Positions 44,951 to 55,283 of a stretch of 64,000 nucleotides of DNA are shown here, one piece after another. The stretch covers positions 51,557,087 through 51,621,086 of the forward strand of contig NC_089763.1 in the NCBI RefSeq assembly GCF_040412425.1, given 5' to 3'. The translations under genes were made by a program, and so were the position numbers. A model generated the notes under the pieces. The model did no database searches. It was not told the DNA's origin and saw only the letters and a list, made by a program, of their open reading frames with translations. Source of the DNA: Macrobrachium rosenbergii (lineage: Eukaryota > Arthropoda > Malacostraca > Decapoda > Palaemonidae). Every line of letters begins with the position of its first letter. Within the stretch, counting starts at the first letter, position 1.

Positions 44951-46350
44951 GGGTGGGAGGCTGTACCATTTTCGGGGCCACTGGAACTTCAGTCCCTGGA
45001 CCCAGAGTATAGTTATCAAGGCCCGGGGTGGAGCTGGACTGTTGTCCCCCTCCCCCAATCAGGTTCAATCAGCCTCCGGCCAGAGTTCTGGGGTCTTTGT
45101 GAATGGCCTGTCAGGCTTTTTCAGTCTGCCAAGGAAGTTCCCTTCCACTGGAAAAATTTTTCCGGGCGTGTCCCGTTTGTTTTCCTTATTCAATGCGGCA
45201 AGTCTCGGTTGCTTACAGTCTTGTGGGTTCGGATCCTACTGCTCCGTGGAGCCGTAACCACCTCTATAGACCTTTCGACACTTCCTTTCACATCTTGGTT
45301 GCAGAAAGGTCCTATCCCTTCTTGGGATTCAGACTCGGGGAGCAGGCGTACCCCTTCAGGTTCATGCCCTCCTCAATGCAGCTCCAGAGTCTTTGCCAGT
45401 TTGAACAATACCGTAGTTCAACAGCTCCGGTATTAGAAGGCTATGCTAGCTGCATATCTAGTTGCCTGGCTCATTTGGGCACCCAGCGTCGGGAATTGCC
45501 TGAGGGTGCCGGTCATTATAATCGGTTTTCTAGAGTCTTTGGGCTTCTAAGTAAACAGGAAGGAATCCCAACTGATTCCGGAGGGTAGCCTTCAGTAGTT
45601 GTGAATCCAGTGGAAGCGGAAAGAGATAGCAAGGGCGACCTATCATTTCATCAACTCAAGCATACCTCTCGCCGTGCCCAAGAAAAGGTCTTGGGTTCTC
45701 TCCAGTTTGCTTCAGTGACGGTTCTCCTTCTGAAGTCAAAGCTGGAGTTTTTGACCGGGGTATGGCGGAGTCAGGGATGTGTCTCCCTGATTCCTCCTGT
45801 TTGAATAGTGGCCTCCGGCCTTGCACAACTATCAAGTGCTTACCGAAGCCAGTTCCTCTCCAGCTTTCCCCTCCGGCCTCAGTATTCCACACCGTCACCT
45901 CTCTGGGCGGGTGAGGTGGATATTTTTTGGCCCAATGAAGTACATGGAACTTAGTCGCTCACGTTCCGGCAGTTCCATATCAACGCTTTGGAGGGCGGTG
46001 ACAGTCTTCCTGTCCTTGGGAAACTTCTTCCCCCCAAGAGGTTTCATTTTAGGCTGGTTCTGAACAAAACAGCAATAGTGCGCTGCGTAAACAAGTGGTT
46101 TTGGACTCGAGTTGCTTCATTCAGGTTATGGTTCATTCTTCTCCATAACCAACAGACACAAGTGCCTCTGTCTACCACCCTTCTCGTAGGGGTCCAAAAG
46201 GTCACTACTTTTTCCCTATCCAGGGCCTCCCCCCTGGTGTCGGAATAGTCCTTAGGCGGAGCGTCATTCAGGTAGTCTTGTGACCTTTTCCTGGGCCTGG
46301 AAGTAGGTCTGTTTGCAACCCAATTCAGCCACAAACTATCAAGCTGTCAC
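44950..46350 (+). pseudogene. DIRS F reverse transcriptase-RNase H remnant
   Basis: The clearest piece is RRAQEKVLGSLQFASVTVLL followed by KSKLEFLTGVWRSQGCVSL (45674-45790). It matches the element C thumb region (ERVLGSLQFASVTDLL, KLKDINRVWRSR) at high similarity. Upstream, 45300-45580 matches C's region around the YxDD box. Downstream, 45985-46090 corresponds to RNase H (NTLEAMAVFL becoming NALEGGDSLPVL) but is shifted. Many stops; not functional. Confidence 0.75.
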
Positions 46351-46489
46351 GTCTGGTATAAACTCAGCCTCGTCAGCCCCTCAAGCTCTGATGTCCTGGC
46401 TTTGTGGTCTTTGTGAATCTTACAGTTTAGGAGGAAACTGATATTGGTCCTGTTATTACTGTTTTCCTGAAATCAGTTAAGGGATCCTA

Positions 46490-47245
46490 CTCTACTGCAG
46501 TATGGTTCTGCAGTTAAGTAACTAGCACTCTTCACATAGTTTTCAAAGCTACAGTAATGATGCGGCCGCATTGGCCTCGAGGAAAGTGTTTTGTTGGAAC
46601 CAGACTCACAGGCTCTTAACTTTCATCCCTAAGGTCTGTGTTCGTCTAAGAACAGTACTCCGTCCACATTCGGTTTCCTGGTCTTTGAGTAATGTATCGG
46701 AGTTAGCTTCGGTAACCAACAATCATCTTGTTCTTATCTTTCCTTGTTGGGAAAGACCCAAAAATTTTTAATCAGCTTAGCTTCTAGTGTTAGTTTTCCT
46801 GTACTGTCTGCCCTGTCTGGCCAATCAGGAACCAATCATTTTGGTTTCCCCTCATCAGGGTAGTGTTGCTGTTCCTCACCCTAACTTTCTATCTACAATT
46901 GAAGGTCCTCATTTTCAGTGGTCACCTTGGAAAGTACTCCCCCTTTTACAAGGTCTATTTCTGTGCCCAGTTTTCTCCTTACAGGCTTTTTAGACAGGAC
47001 CTCACAATTTTGTCAGATCCTCCCTTTTAAAAAAGGGGGTACTGTCATTGGGTCTGCTATTAGGCAGGAAGTATTTTCTTAATACAAGCCTATTCAGGTT
47101 CTATTCTAAGCTCATGATCTTAGACGGTGACCACTTACATTATTTTCATTACATGAATTTAGAGGACCTTACTAATGTTCAGGGTAGAATTCTCCTAGTT
47201 TTCAACGTCTCTATTTAAGTCTTTAATAGCATAAGAATGATGTTT
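46490..47245 (+). pseudogene. DIRS F tyrosine recombinase remnant
   Basis: A weak but ordered match to element C's recombinase. FPKVCVRLRTVLRPHSVSWSL (about 46625-46690) parallels IPRACARLRPVSRPQSVTWF of C, and HFQWSPWKVLPLLQ (about 46911) parallels DRWSPWKVVPLPQ. An AHDLRR segment (about 47110) may be the His-x-x-Arg box. There is a gap or frame change between each block, so it is a pseudogene. Confidence 0.72.
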
Positions 47246-47254
47246 ATTTCTCTG

Positions 47255-47370
47255 TTATTATTTCACCGGGTGACACGGGACCCCGATCCAGAAAAAGGAT
47301 TTTGACAAAGGAAAAATCTATTTCTGGAGAGGGGCCCGTGTCACCCGGTGACCCACCCCTGTTTTTCATT
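47255..47370. repeat. Internal complementary region of DIRS F
   Basis: 47258-47291 is the reverse complement of the left tip (about 39695-39730, TTTCTGGATCGGG...GGTGAAA). 47292-47360 is the reverse complement of the right tip (about 47670-47732). The two halves adjoin directly at CCAGAAAAAGG. Confidence 0.88.
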
Positions 47371-47409
47371 CTCTCCCTCCCATGGTAAACATCATTCTAG
47401 TGGGGTGGG

Positions 47410-47732
47410 TGCTAACATGGAATGCGACTAGTGTTGCCTTGTATACAGTCCGCGAGTAGTGCATGGGCTTGTATCGGCACCTCTCTCGTTGGGACTTTTG
47501 ACATTGGGAATCTCTATAGGATAAGGTTCCGTGTTTTTGTAGTTCACCCTTTTCCATACACGACTCCATCTAGTGGAGCTCGCTCTGGGGGTAGTAACTC
47601 CAGCATTTCATTTAGCTTTCTCTGGTATCTAGCAACGGAATTACCTAGAAATAAGTGCTGAATGGACTTTTTCACCGTGTGACACGGGCCCCTCTCCAGA
47701 AATAGATTTTTCCTTTGTCAAAATCCTTTTTT
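47410..47732. repeat. Right terminal inverted repeat of DIRS F
   Basis: The inverted partner of 39715-39992, followed by a tip of about 40 bp (CAGAAATAGATTTTTCCTTT onward) that is shared with elements C and E. Confidence 0.88.
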
Positions 47733-47737
47733 CGCTC

Positions 47738-47870
47738 AACAGGAAAGCGTAAGGTGAATGGACTTCTATGGAGGCCTGTTACTCATGATGAGATGTATGT
47801 TTTTTTATAGCCGGATGATGATAATGGGGGTGAATAAAATGCCTCGTACTGCTATTACTACTATTGCTAC
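47738..47870 (+). pseudogene. piggyBac transposase, internal fragment
   Basis: Directly after DIRS F the sequence reads AQQESV. Then, across a frame change, RPVTHDEMYVF and MIMGVNKMPR follow. That is the YAxQ...W.pvT.dEl..FlGl.i.MGi.klP region of piggyBac proteins. The frame then runs into CTA/CTT-rich simple sequence, so the catalytic core is deleted. Confidence 0.72.
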
Positions 47871-48213
47871 TACTATTATTTTACTAATACTTTACTACTT
47901 TGTCTGCTATTTTATTTCTACTACTTTACTACTATTTTTACTACTTTATAACTGTTTTTATTTCTACAATTACTTTTTCCACTAAATATTCCTCTTTTTT
48001 CCTGAAATCCTTATTTTTTTTTTTTGCCAATGTGGTAAAAGAGATTCATTGATATATACACAATGTTTTCACATATTCATATTTTTCCTTTATATTCTTA
48101 ACATAAAATTTAGTTGGAGCAAGTGATGATTAATATACTCGCTGTCGACCGGGGGTCTCATGCGGTATGCAAACGTTAGCGGCAATGCAACAGGACGGTG
48201 GCGAAGGGGTTAA
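47870..48213. other. piggyBac 3' non-coding end
   Basis: An ACTATT/TACTAC-rich low-complexity tract (about 47860-47970), then AT-rich sequence and the right terminal repeat. No gene. Confidence 0.6.
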
Positions 48214-48354
48214 TAAATAAAATGAAGTGATGTGACCAATAAATAAGGATATGAAGTTTAATGAATGATGTGATGTAGACATAATAAAAAAATTTAATAT
48301 CATTAAAATTCTGTGTGATATACAGTAATAAATATATTAGGAAAAAAATTAGTG

Positions 48355-49509
48355 TTAAAAATTTTTATACACTAAAAAAAAAGAGATGATAGCAGGAATA
48401 TCTGCTTTATCTCCCAAAATATCAGAGAGGGATTTACCCCGGAAATATCTTTCCCTTTGGTTAAAATATCTTGGGCAGACCACCAGAATGTGCTCCACTG
48501 TTAGTGTCTCATCACAGTAAGCACACTCTGGAGGGCTGCTTCCTTCTAAAATAAACTGATGGGTTAAACGAGTGTGCCCAATCCTTAATCTGGTTAAAAT
48601 ATCCTCTGTTCGTTTGTCAAGCTGGAATGACGAAGACCACGGCAGTATATCATCTCTAATATTTCTATATTTTTTTATTATTGGCAAGAAGAGGATAAGT
48701 CCACCTTTCTTGCCATTTACTTAAGCATAAGATCTAATAGGACATTTTAGGTCTGTATGAGGCACTTTTCTTAAACTAGTTTCTGATAAAATACTAGCAG
48801 CTTTTGCTTCCTTGTCTGCCATCTCGTTTCCACGAATCCCCACGTGAGAAGGGACCCAACAGAAAGACTGATTTACGCTGACAATAGATACGAAAAAGCC
48901 ACTCCTGAACTTTTTTAATTATGGATGAAAGCTAATAAATTTTTCAATAGCTTCTAAAGTGCTTTAAGATTCTGAGTATATGACAAAATTAGTGTCACTA
49001 CTTTGAAAAACTAAATCAAGGGCAGAGACTACGGCTGTTAATTCGGCAGTAAATATTGATGCAGAGTCAGGTAATTTAGCTGTGTACACACTATCACCAA
49101 GGGTAACAGCTTAACCAACACCACTATCTGACTTAGATCCATGTGTATAGATCTTTGTATAATTAGCATGGGTAATGTCGTGCTCTAAGAATTTTCCCCT
49201 AATCTCTTCTTCAGTGCAGTCCTTTTTGTTAAGAAATTTCTTACATACTAATGCTTCTGGAATAAGCCATGGAGGATATACAGGATATTCTACTTCCAGG
49301 ACTTTCTGGGATTAAAGATGATTATTCCTAACATCTCATTCAGTCGAATCTGGAATGGTTTAGAAGCTCTTGTACAAGAAAAACTTTGAGTCTGTTTCCT
49401 TTAGTACTTGAAAGGAGGGATTTTTGGGAGCACTTTTCATTCTAGCCACACATCGCAACCCTAACTCTTGCCTTCTTAAATCAAGGGGAAAATGATCTGT
49501 ATCAACATA
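48355..49509 (-). pseudogene. LINE ORF2, RNase H and C-terminal part
   Basis: The 3' part of ORF2. RNase H is legible with stops: SIFTAELTAVVSALDLVF (about 49050), FVIYSES (about 48980), then FCWVPSHVGIRGNEMADKEA (about 48855-48800), the conserved histidine/aspartate loop. The last frame, 48687-48355, reads RLRIGHTRLTHQFILEG, then CAYCDETLTVEHILVVC, the C-terminal zinc-like box usual in I elements, ending FLVYKNF. The segment at 49360-49500 (LDLRRQELGLRCVARM) is the connection after the reverse transcriptase. The MITE at 49510-49821 separates it from the upstream part. Confidence 0.85.
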
Positions 49510-49821
49510 CAGGCGGTCCCGTTTCTGAAATGAGTTCTTCTTGCGTGTCGTAACCCAAAAATCGTCGTAAATGCGAAAATCGTCAAAAATCATAAGAAAA
49601 CCTTACTTTTAATGCTCTGGGTGCATTGAAAACGACGTAAACTGCATTATTATTGAGTTTTACCCTTCAAATTATGATTATTCTGCCGTTTTGGGGCCAA
49701 ATTTCTTCCAGTTCGGCTTTAGCTTAACCCGGAACATGCGTCAAGCGGAAATAATTTCTGATGAATATATTTGAAAAGCGTCGAACCTCGCCATAACCGT
49801 CGTAAAACCGGGGACTGCCTG
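49510..49821. mobile_element. Tigger/pogo-like MITE, CAGGCAGTCCC family, copy 8 (TTTACGACG subtype)
   Basis: A 312-bp copy, TA on both flanks (49508-49509, 49822-49823), starting CAGGCGGTCCCGTTTCTG and ending CCGGGGACTGCCTG. It interrupts LINE ORF2. The interior (GAAAATCGTCAAAAATCATA, GTCGTAAA) matches copy 5 inverted. Confidence 0.88.
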
Positions 49822-51350
49822 TATATGCTTTCAACAGGCGAAGTTCTAAAAGCCCCTGAGCATATTCTCAACCTCATGTTTTGTACAACATCCAGTTCCT
49901 TTACCTTGGTTTTACAAGCTGAGGAATAAATTTGACAGCCATAGTTTAGCTTAAATCAACACAGATTCATATAGCCTCAGAAGGGATTTCTTATCAGGCC
50001 CCCAACTAAATCCAGAAACAACCTTTAAAATATTCAGACTGTTTAACATTAATCTTTAGTGCATTTATGTGGCTGGCCCATGTTAATTTATGGTCTATAG
50101 TCATCCCCAGAAGTTTTACTTCATTTTCATAAGGAAGGATAGACCCTTTTAGACTAAGTGTGGGAACCTCTTCCACATGCCGGCACCTGGTAAATCTTAA
50201 TGCCGTTGTTTTGGAAGAGCAGAATGTAAAACCATTCTCATCAGCCCACTTAGTAATAGAATTAATAGACCTTTGCAAATGTTTACATACAGACAAGGAA
50301 TCATATCCTTTGCAGTATATTGCAAGGTCATCGACAAAAAGCAAGCATTTAACGGGGCGAGGTTTTTTCAACCACTATTTATTGCCACTAAAAAGAGTGT
50401 TACACTAAAAACGTTTCATTGGGGAACTCCTTCCTCCTGCATAAAAGGTTGGGAGAGGGAGTTTCTCACTCTTACCTTAAAAAATCTGCCTGTTAAAAAG
50501 GGATATATACTGTAAACCTGATCATTCTCCCACATATGCCCATCTTGTGCAATTGTTTCATGATGCCAATTCTCCAGGTAGTGTCATATGCTTTTTCTAA
50601 GTCAAAAAATATGCCGATCGTCTGACATTGTTTGGCAAACCCTTGCTGGATATGGTTGGTCAGCCTCAGCAAAGGATTAAGGGTGGAGCGGTTTTTCCTG
50701 AAACCAGATTGAAATGTCAATATTAATCCTTTGGTTTTCAGGTGCCAAACTAGTCTAGTATTTATCATTTTCTCCATCAGCTTACACACACAGCTGGTAA
50801 GAGCTATTGGTCTATAGCTGGTGGCTTGGGAAGCATCTTTATTAGGCTTTTTAATAGGAACAATTTTGGATTTTTCCAGTCCTTGGGTAGAATTCCTGTT
50901 TCCCATATTTTGTTTATAATCTTGAATAAATATTTTTTGGCATCATCTGGGAGGTGTTTCAGCATTTCATATATGTGTGGAGAGCACCTCATAAAATTCT
51001 CTTAGGGAAAATTTGTAGTTTGTATGGTTCAGATTTTCCCGAATCAAATTTCATAGTCATTTCAGAATTCCTAATTTTATGAAATTCTGGAGAATAATTA
51101 TTAGGGCTGGAAACTTTAGAAAAATGTTTTCCTAGCTCATTGGCAACTTCAGAGGGCTCTGTGATTAGAGTGTCATTTATTTTTAATGAGGGTAATGGTG
51201 ACACAACAAATTTTCCACTCAGTTTCCTTATTTTGTGCCACACCACTCCTTGTGGGGTCTTGGAGTTTATTCCATAAATATAGTAAAGCCAACATTCTCT
51301 TTTGGCTTTCTTGTAAAAGTGCTGCTGCTTGGCTAAAGCACGTTTGTAGA
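49822..51350 (-). pseudogene. LINE ORF2, reverse transcriptase part
   Basis: Target-primed reverse transcriptase. On the minus strand: YKRALAKQQHFYKKAKRECW, VVWHKIRKLSGKFVVSP and NDTLITEPSEVANELGKHFS lead into the catalytic domain. That domain reads IVPIKKPNKDASQATSYRPI, ALTSCVCKLMEKMINTRL, GFRKNRSTLNPLLRLTNHI and FFDLEKAYDTTWR (about 50610). A frame change follows, then CLLFVDDLAIYCKGYDSL (active-site FVDD, about 50335), FCSSKTTALRFTR and VKLLGMTIDHKLTWASHI. The catalytic residues are preserved but the frame is broken near 50500 and 51000. Confidence 0.9.
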
Positions 51351-51814
51351 TTAACCCTTAAACGCCGAGCCTCCATTTACAAAAACGTCTCCCGTATGCC
51401 GGCGTTGGGAGTTTGCGCTCAGCGGAAAAAGTTTTTCAAAAATCACAGCACTCTTAGTTTTTAAGATTAAGAGTTCATTTTGGCTCCTTTTTTTGTCATT
51501 GCCTGAAGTTTAGGATGCAACCATCAGAAATGAAAAAAAAATCATTATCATATATAAATATTGAAATATATGACCGCAAAAAAAAAATTTCATATATAAT
51601 TTTATACAAATCGCACTGTGAGCAAAATGGTTAAAGCTAACGGGTATTTTTTTTTTCTTTGTATTGTACACTAAATTGCGATGATTTTGGTATATAACAA
51701 ATTGTAAAACGATCAAAGCAACACAGAGAAAATATTATCACAAAATGATGCATGAATTAATATTGTGGAAGGACGTAAAAAAATGTTTATTGCAATACAC
51801 TCCCTGAACACCTG

Positions 51815-51993
51815 AATTAGCCCTGGTTACCTACCAGCCCGAACTATATCCCCAACTCATTACCCACTAAGTGGGTAATTAACTGTCAGCGTTACCAACG
51901 CTTACAGGAAAATCCTAACAAATGAGTTACCTAGCGTACCGTTGGCAACGCTGCTGCAAGTCCCGGCTGTGTATGGCCGAGAACCCCAATTGC
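51815..51993. repeat. Left terminal inverted repeat of DIRS D
   Basis: The inverted copy of 58917-59094 with two differences (T/C in GCGTACC against GCGCACC, and one extra C near 51985). Outside it, 51788-51814 is the left tip, complementary to 58795-58821. It contains the internal palindrome ATTACCCACTAAGTGGGTAAT. Confidence 0.95.
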
Positions 51994-52179
51994 TTTTTGT
52001 TCGCCGTGCTGCTAGGACTTGTCCTACATCAGGCAAATTTTTGGTTATAAGCCCGACCCCCTTATTTTTCGTTTTTGGATTGGATAACGACTTGACTGGT
52101 TTTGATCGCCCCCCTGGATTGTTCTTTCTCTGGATTTTCTTTCTCTCCCGTTTTGACTTGGCCTGGCTTGGATTTTGAA

Positions 52180-55100
52180 ATGGATAAAATGGATAAGACA
52201 CCACCCTTGGACAACTCCTCGGCTTCCACTTCTGCTTCTGCCGTGACGACGGAGATCGCTACCGCTGGAGAAACTGCAGCCCATCGTTCGTGCACCGCCT
52301 GCAAGAAAAGGATGAGTACCCTTAAAAACGACAGACATTCGTTGTGCATAAATTGCAGGAAGGTACAATGTAGCGTCACATTGCGATGTGACGAGTGTAG
52401 GTCATGGTCGACAACACAGATGGAGGATTATCTCAAGTATAGGAAATCATTAGCTTCTAAGAGTAAACGTAAGGATTCAGCGGTAGAAACTCAGGGTTTT
52501 GACAAAGAGGCTTTAGAGTCAGAATTATTTAGGAAATTAGAAGACAAATTGTCAGCCAGCATGTCTAGTTTGTTTTCAAGTTTCATGTCAAAACTAACAG
52601 AGATAAAGGATCAGGAAAAAGTTAATAGGGACACAGAACCTAATCGCTCTTTTCAGCTCCCTGCCTGTTCCAGAACCAGCCCTAACGGGTGCTGGGGTCA
52701 TGGAGAACCGCAAACCTCAAAGGTAGGATCTACCGGCCCCCGGCGCGGAGCAGGCAGTGTCAGCAGCAGATTTCCCCTTTCACCCTGGTAACGTAAGTCC
52801 TAAGGTAAAATCTAATTTAGGATTGACGCAGACAGTTAGAGATAGGACGGTAGTAAAGAATCAGGAAGATAAGTTGAAGGTGCAGTCAGAGTCAGGTGTC
52901 ATTAAGGTTGCGGCTCCATTGTTGGATCCAACAGCGGTTCTTTTTCCCGCAGTAGGCTCTCTGCAACAAAAGGTTGCGAAATCGGTAGAGGATGATTCAA
53001 TTTTGGTTCCTAGCTCTTCTAGTGTGGATAGGTTGGAAAGTATCCCTTTCTCTTCTTCTTCTAAGTTTCTTCTTCCCCCTCGGGACAAACCTTCGTCCCT
53101 TTCAGAGTCCAATTCAATTGATCAATTGCTGAACATTGCAGAGTATAATGCTGATCTGTTGGGACTCTCTAAAGGCTACAGATCTTTGGTTAGAAATTGT
53201 TTTAATATTGGGTTTTCCAACATTTTTGAGCATGTTTTGAAAAATCTACCTGAATTTACAAATGATGCTTTACAGGATTATCAGGGGAACAGAATCGGTC
53301 TATTTTCTTTCCTTAAAATCTATGGCCTCTTCTGTATCCACGGACATCTCTTCTCCTATGGTTTCAAAATCTTCTTCTTGGCTTTTTCTCAACCTTCCAT
53401 TTCGGGTCATTCTTCGGGGAGACTTTCGGTTTCTTCTCTCGCTCATCCGAGCTCTCTACCATTAACGGACTTGCCTTCGGGACAATCTTCCACAAATCAT
53501 ATGACTTCTCATCCTCCGGAGCCTGTTGCTGCGGCATCTGGTAGTGCGACTGTTCCCGTGTTCAATGTTTCGGCCCCGGTAGTCTCAACAATCACTCCAG
53601 TAGCTAGGTTTTCGGGTAACCTATCATCCACAATCGCTTCGGGTTCGGCACCTCGCAGTTTCCCATGCGAAACTCCTGTGAGCTCCGGTCCGTCTGGTGC
53701 GTTCCCTACATGTATGACGTCATCGGCAGGGTCTCCGGTGGTTTCCCCGAGTGTGGCTTCTTCTCTCTTCCCTCCTACTGTACCTTCCTTCTCTACCTTT
53801 CCAACAGGTGTCTCTGTTCCTCCGGTTAGGACGGTTTTTGTAGGTTCGGGTTCGGTTGCGGGTCAACATGAGTTTTTCCCACCTTGTTCTTCTTCCGCCC
53901 AAAATAGCGGAGTGTCTGCTGCTGCGATTCCTCATCAGCATGCTTCTGTTATTCAGCCTAGTTCGGGGTTGGCGAGTATTGCGGCTTCTCCGTTTTCTGA
54001 GGGGGCGTGGTTCGCCCAGGTGTGTCTGGCTCAGCGTAGCTCCACCGTTGTTGGAGAGTGCGGGTTTTGCGCAACCCTTCTCGGCTGCCCACAACATTGC
54101 GGTTGATTCCCCAGGTGTTCGTCTTGCGCACTCAGGTATTTCGTGTTCTGGTTAACTGATCCAGCGTTTTCTAGGGGTCAGCCTGTCTCTGTTCCTGTCT
54201 CGACTCGGTCGGATCTTTCTGATAAGGATTTCTCTTGCGAGGAAGAGGATCCGGTACGGAAGCCTGTTCTCCTTCAGCGAACGAGCGAATACAAGCGGAT
54301 GGTGGACTTCATTCATGCTCTTTACCCACAGTCCAAGGCTCCGAAGAACCTTTTCAACCTAATCAGGCAATGTTTGAGTCACTGTTTGCGACAAAAACCA
54401 GTGGTGGCTCATGCACCAAAGAATCTAGTTTGGTTTGGCCGTGTCGAGCAGGCATTGAGGGAGGCGGACGGTAGGTTAGCGGCATTAATTGGGTCGGGTA
54501 GGCAGGATTCCTCCTTACTTCCTTCTCGTAAGGGTTTTTACAAGGTTGCGGGTAACCCTTCTGCGGGTGTTAGGGTACCTCTTAATGAATCAGTGGAAGC
54601 TCTTCTATCTAGGGTCCCTTCTTCGAATCGTTTGGTTTCTGTCACGGCGAGAGAAGCGGGTATTTTGGAAGACACTTTTCGTTCTCAGTCGGAGGCTCTA
54701 TCCCATTCGATGTGGATGTTATCTGGTTTAATGGGGTTCCTTAAACAGGACGGTTATTCTCCCTCGGACCCGGTTTTGTTCGACAATCTCATCACTTCGG
54801 TGTCAATGGGACTGGCTTATCAGGCAAATATATCGGCCGGTTGTACGACCTTCTTCGGTAAGAAAAGGAGGGATTTCTTTCTGAACCATCTACCTCCGCA
54901 TTATCCAGATATTCACAAAAGGGCTCTGTTGAGAGCACCTTTGGCGCTCAGCAACAGTCTTTTCAGGGAGGAAGATGTAGCTTCGATGGTAAATTTCGTT
55001 TCCTCTTCTTCAGCTGTCGAGTCACAGCAAGCCATGATTCGAGTGGCAGCACAGTCCTCTAGATCTCCGAGAGGTTCCAGGATGACATCACCAGCCAAGC

Positions 55101-55216
55101 GGACCCGTTCCAAATCACCAACCAGGTCCCCTAAGAAAGTCCGTTTCTCATCCAAGACTTCAGCTTCTGCTTCAGATCCGAAACCTTCTGTCCTTAAGAA
55201 GGGTTTTCGGAAATAG
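52180..55216 (+). pseudogene. DIRS D gag-like gene, nearly intact, frameshifted
   Basis: Capsid-like protein. I take the start at 52180 (MDKMDKTPPLDNSSASTS), because the upstream in-frame ATG at 52102 lies close to the terminal repeat. A cysteine cluster follows: SCTACKKRM, HSLCINCRKVQC and RCDECRSW (about residues 35-75). Then come an alpha-helical stretch (EALESELFRKLEDKLSASM) and long Ser/Thr/Pro-rich sequence. The C-terminal third (54143-55216) is well conserved in style: YKRMVDFIHALYP, SLSHCLRQKPV, SVSMGLAYQANISAG, then a basic tail (PAKRTRSKSPTRSPKKVRFS) that could bind nucleic acid. Frame changes occur near 52740 and near 54060-54150, and a compensated shift is likely at about 53270-53450. 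Confidence 0.8.
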
Positions 55217-55283
55217 GAGACACTTCCCTCGTCTGCACCGGTAGGAGGTTGCCTAGCTCCATTCTGGGAAACCTGGAAGGAGT

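Larger units (their letters stand above)
39695..47732 (+). mobile_element. DIRS-type retrotransposon F, complete outline, heavily decayed
   Basis: An 8-kb plus-strand relative of C. Left terminal repeat (about 39715-39992), 5' region with tandem repeats (40000-43600), gag remnant (43700-44950), reverse transcriptase/RNase H remnant (44950-46350), recombinase remnant (46490-47245), internal complementary region (about 47255-47370) and right terminal repeat (about 47410-47732). The terminal repeats share an inverted segment with AAGTCCCAACGAGAGAGGTG. The tips are predicted by the complementary region (TTTCTGGATCGGG on the left, TCAAAATCCTTTTT on the right). Inserted within the piggyBac transposase. 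Confidence 0.87.
38996..48213 (+). mobile_element. piggyBac-type transposon, decayed, split by DIRS F
   Basis: The ends TTAACCCCTTCACTACTGG (38996) and CGGTGGCGAAGGGGTTAA (to 48213) are inverted repeats with the TTAA target typical of piggyBac. Inside are fragments of a piggyBac transposase before (39380-39690) and after (47738-47870) an inserted 8-kb DIRS element. Without the DIRS insertion the element is only about 1.2 kb, so most of the transposase was already deleted. Confidence 0.82.
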
